The translations under genes were made by a program, and so were the position numbers. Of a stretch of 64,000 nucleotides of DNA, positions 63,182 through 64,000 are shown one piece after another. The notes under the pieces are model-generated. The model saw nothing but the letters and a program-made list of their open reading frames with translations, did no database searches and was not told the DNA's origin. The number at the start of each line of letters is the position of its first letter. Positions within the stretch are counted from its first letter, which is position 1. Origin of the DNA: Sergeia podlipaevii (Eukaryota > Euglenozoa > Kinetoplastea > Trypanosomatida > Trypanosomatidae); the NCBI GenBank assembly GCA_030849805.1, contig JASANZ010002270.1, positions 1-64,000 on the forward strand, read 5' to 3'.

Positions 63182-64000
63182 ATGCAATCGCGAAATGCGG
63201 ACCGAGGCTTAGCGCCTGCACGCGGTGGCAAAGCACCCTCCTCCAGTTCAAACGTTTCCTCGGCGAAAAAGCTACTTGAGTTGGTTCCAATGAACATCGA
63301 TCCCGATAAGGCTCGTCAGCTCCAGCTGCGATCGAAGGCCATTGCTACTCTTCCAGCACAGCTTGGCGCTGTGTTTCGTGAGGTACGCAAGTTGGACCTC
63401 GCTCATAACAACATCACCGATGTGAAGCCGCTTGCCACTCTTGTACACTTGAGCAACCTTAACCTTTCTCATAATCCTGTTCTCAAGTCACTCGAAGGTC
63501 TTAACTGCAAGAAGCTTGTTGTTCTATCCGTATCCAGCTGTGGTCTAAGCTCCCTCAAGGGCATTGAGGAGAGTGCCGCTACCCTGTGCACATTGGTCGC
63601 CAACGATAATGACTTAACTCTTCAGTCCCCCACTAGCGAGGCTTTTAGTGGTCCTATTGGAATGCCGTCGAACTCAGCCGCTACCGCTGTGGCAATAGAG
63701 AACTATCGCATTCTTTCACTTTTGCAGTTATGCGAGACGGTGGTGCTCTCTCGCAATCCACGTTTGTGCGAACGTTTTGCTGTCCCATCGTCATCAGTGG
63801 AAGGGGAAAGTGGCGATGGCGAGGAGGCATCTACAGAGAAGAAGCGCGCACTGGCTGATGCACACCCCCTCTCCGTGTTTAGCAAGTTGCCAGCTCTCAA
63901 GAAACTTTCTCTTAGTGAGTGCGGCCTCACTTCCTTGCCAGCGCGTTGGTTCTTGCCTCTTGTGACGGAGTTGCGCCTGGTGCACAACGCCTTGTCTTCC
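63182..64000 (+). CDS. leucine-rich repeat protein, C-terminus cut by window edge
   Basis: From the ATG at 63182 the frame stays open for 273 codons to the window edge. After a short Ser/Ala/Lys-rich start, SDS22-like leucine-rich repeats appear: VRKLDLAHNNITDV, LSNLNLSHNPVLKS, LVVLSVSSCGLSSL, VVLSRNPRLCE, LKKLSLSECGLTSL and VTELRLVHNALSS. An acidic loop (about 205-220, with GESGDGEE) interrupts the array. SDS22-type LRR proteins of about this kind are common in cilia and phosphatase-1 complexes; which applies here is unknown without the C-terminus. Codon use matches the upstream genes. Confidence 0.88.
   Translation, partial: MQSRNADRGLAPARGGKAPSSSSNVSSAKKLLELVPMNIDPDKARQLQLRSKAIATLPAQLGAVFREVRKLDLAHNNITDVKPLATLVHLSNLNLSHNPVLKSLEGLNCKKLVVLSVSSCGLSSLKGIEESAATLCTLVANDNDLTLQSPTSEAFSGPIGMPSNSAATAVAIENYRILSLLQLCETVVLSRNPRLCERFAVPSSSVEGESGDGEEASTEKKRALADAHPLSVFSKLPALKKLSLSECGLTSLPARWFLPLVTELRLVHNALSS

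Overview
The window comes from a kinetoplastid, almost certainly a trypanosomatid; I cannot fix the genus. All protein genes are intronless. They lie in two long same-strand clusters: everything left of about 51.4 kb is on the minus strand and everything right of about 52.2 kb is on the plus strand. Gaps between genes are AT-rich and full of homopolymer A/T runs and microsatellites. Most genes have a polypyrimidine tract followed by AG just upstream, as expected for spliced-leader trans-splicing of polycistronic RNA. Family evidence agrees: a PGK with the long insertion of trypanosomatid PGK-A next to a second PGK gene, and a deoxyhypusine synthase paralogue that has lost the catalytic lysine, as in the trypanosomatid DHS prozyme.

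Minus-strand cluster, in transcription order from 51.4 kb down to 1: a 14-kb midasin (MDN1/REA1) gene for 60S ribosome maturation; the deoxyhypusine synthase prozyme; an EMC10-like ER membrane complex subunit; a small mitochondrial-type single-span protein; a large alpha-helical-repeat protein that may be an importin-beta relative; a kelch propeller; a helical-repeat protein with a possible mitochondrial presequence; a small unrecognised protein; a PH-like protein with 17-residue coiled-coil repeats; an LRR protein with an EF-hand-like tail; a WD40 plus coiled-coil protein; a TMTC-like polytopic TPR protein; a 1398-residue protein with beta-grasp-like segments and an Ala/Pro repeat; a MORN-repeat protein; a STAND (NB-ARC-like) NTPase; PGK-A; and the first 35 codons of a second PGK, cut by the window edge.

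The 733-bp gap at 51429-52161 is a divergent strand-switch region and the likely transcription start zone for both clusters. It carries a 13-base purine tract with nine consecutive G, placed upstream of the plus-strand cluster.

Plus-strand cluster from 52.2 kb to the end: an unrecognised 266-residue protein; an enkurin-domain protein (axonemal); a PDK/BCKDK-type mitochondrial protein kinase; a thioredoxin/UAS-like plus tandem ZZ zinc-finger protein; an LRR protein with an N-myristoylation/palmitoylation signal; an 84-residue single-span mitochondrial-type protein; and an LRR protein running off the right edge.

The genes do not form one pathway, which is normal for trypanosomatid clusters. 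Three loose themes recur: flagellum/cytoskeleton (enkurin, MORN, LRR and possibly the WD40-coiled-coil protein), mitochondrion (the kinase and several presequence-bearing proteins) and ribosome/translation (midasin, DHS prozyme). No tRNA, rRNA, transposon or CRISPR array was seen. Homology statements rest on motifs read by eye, not on searches.
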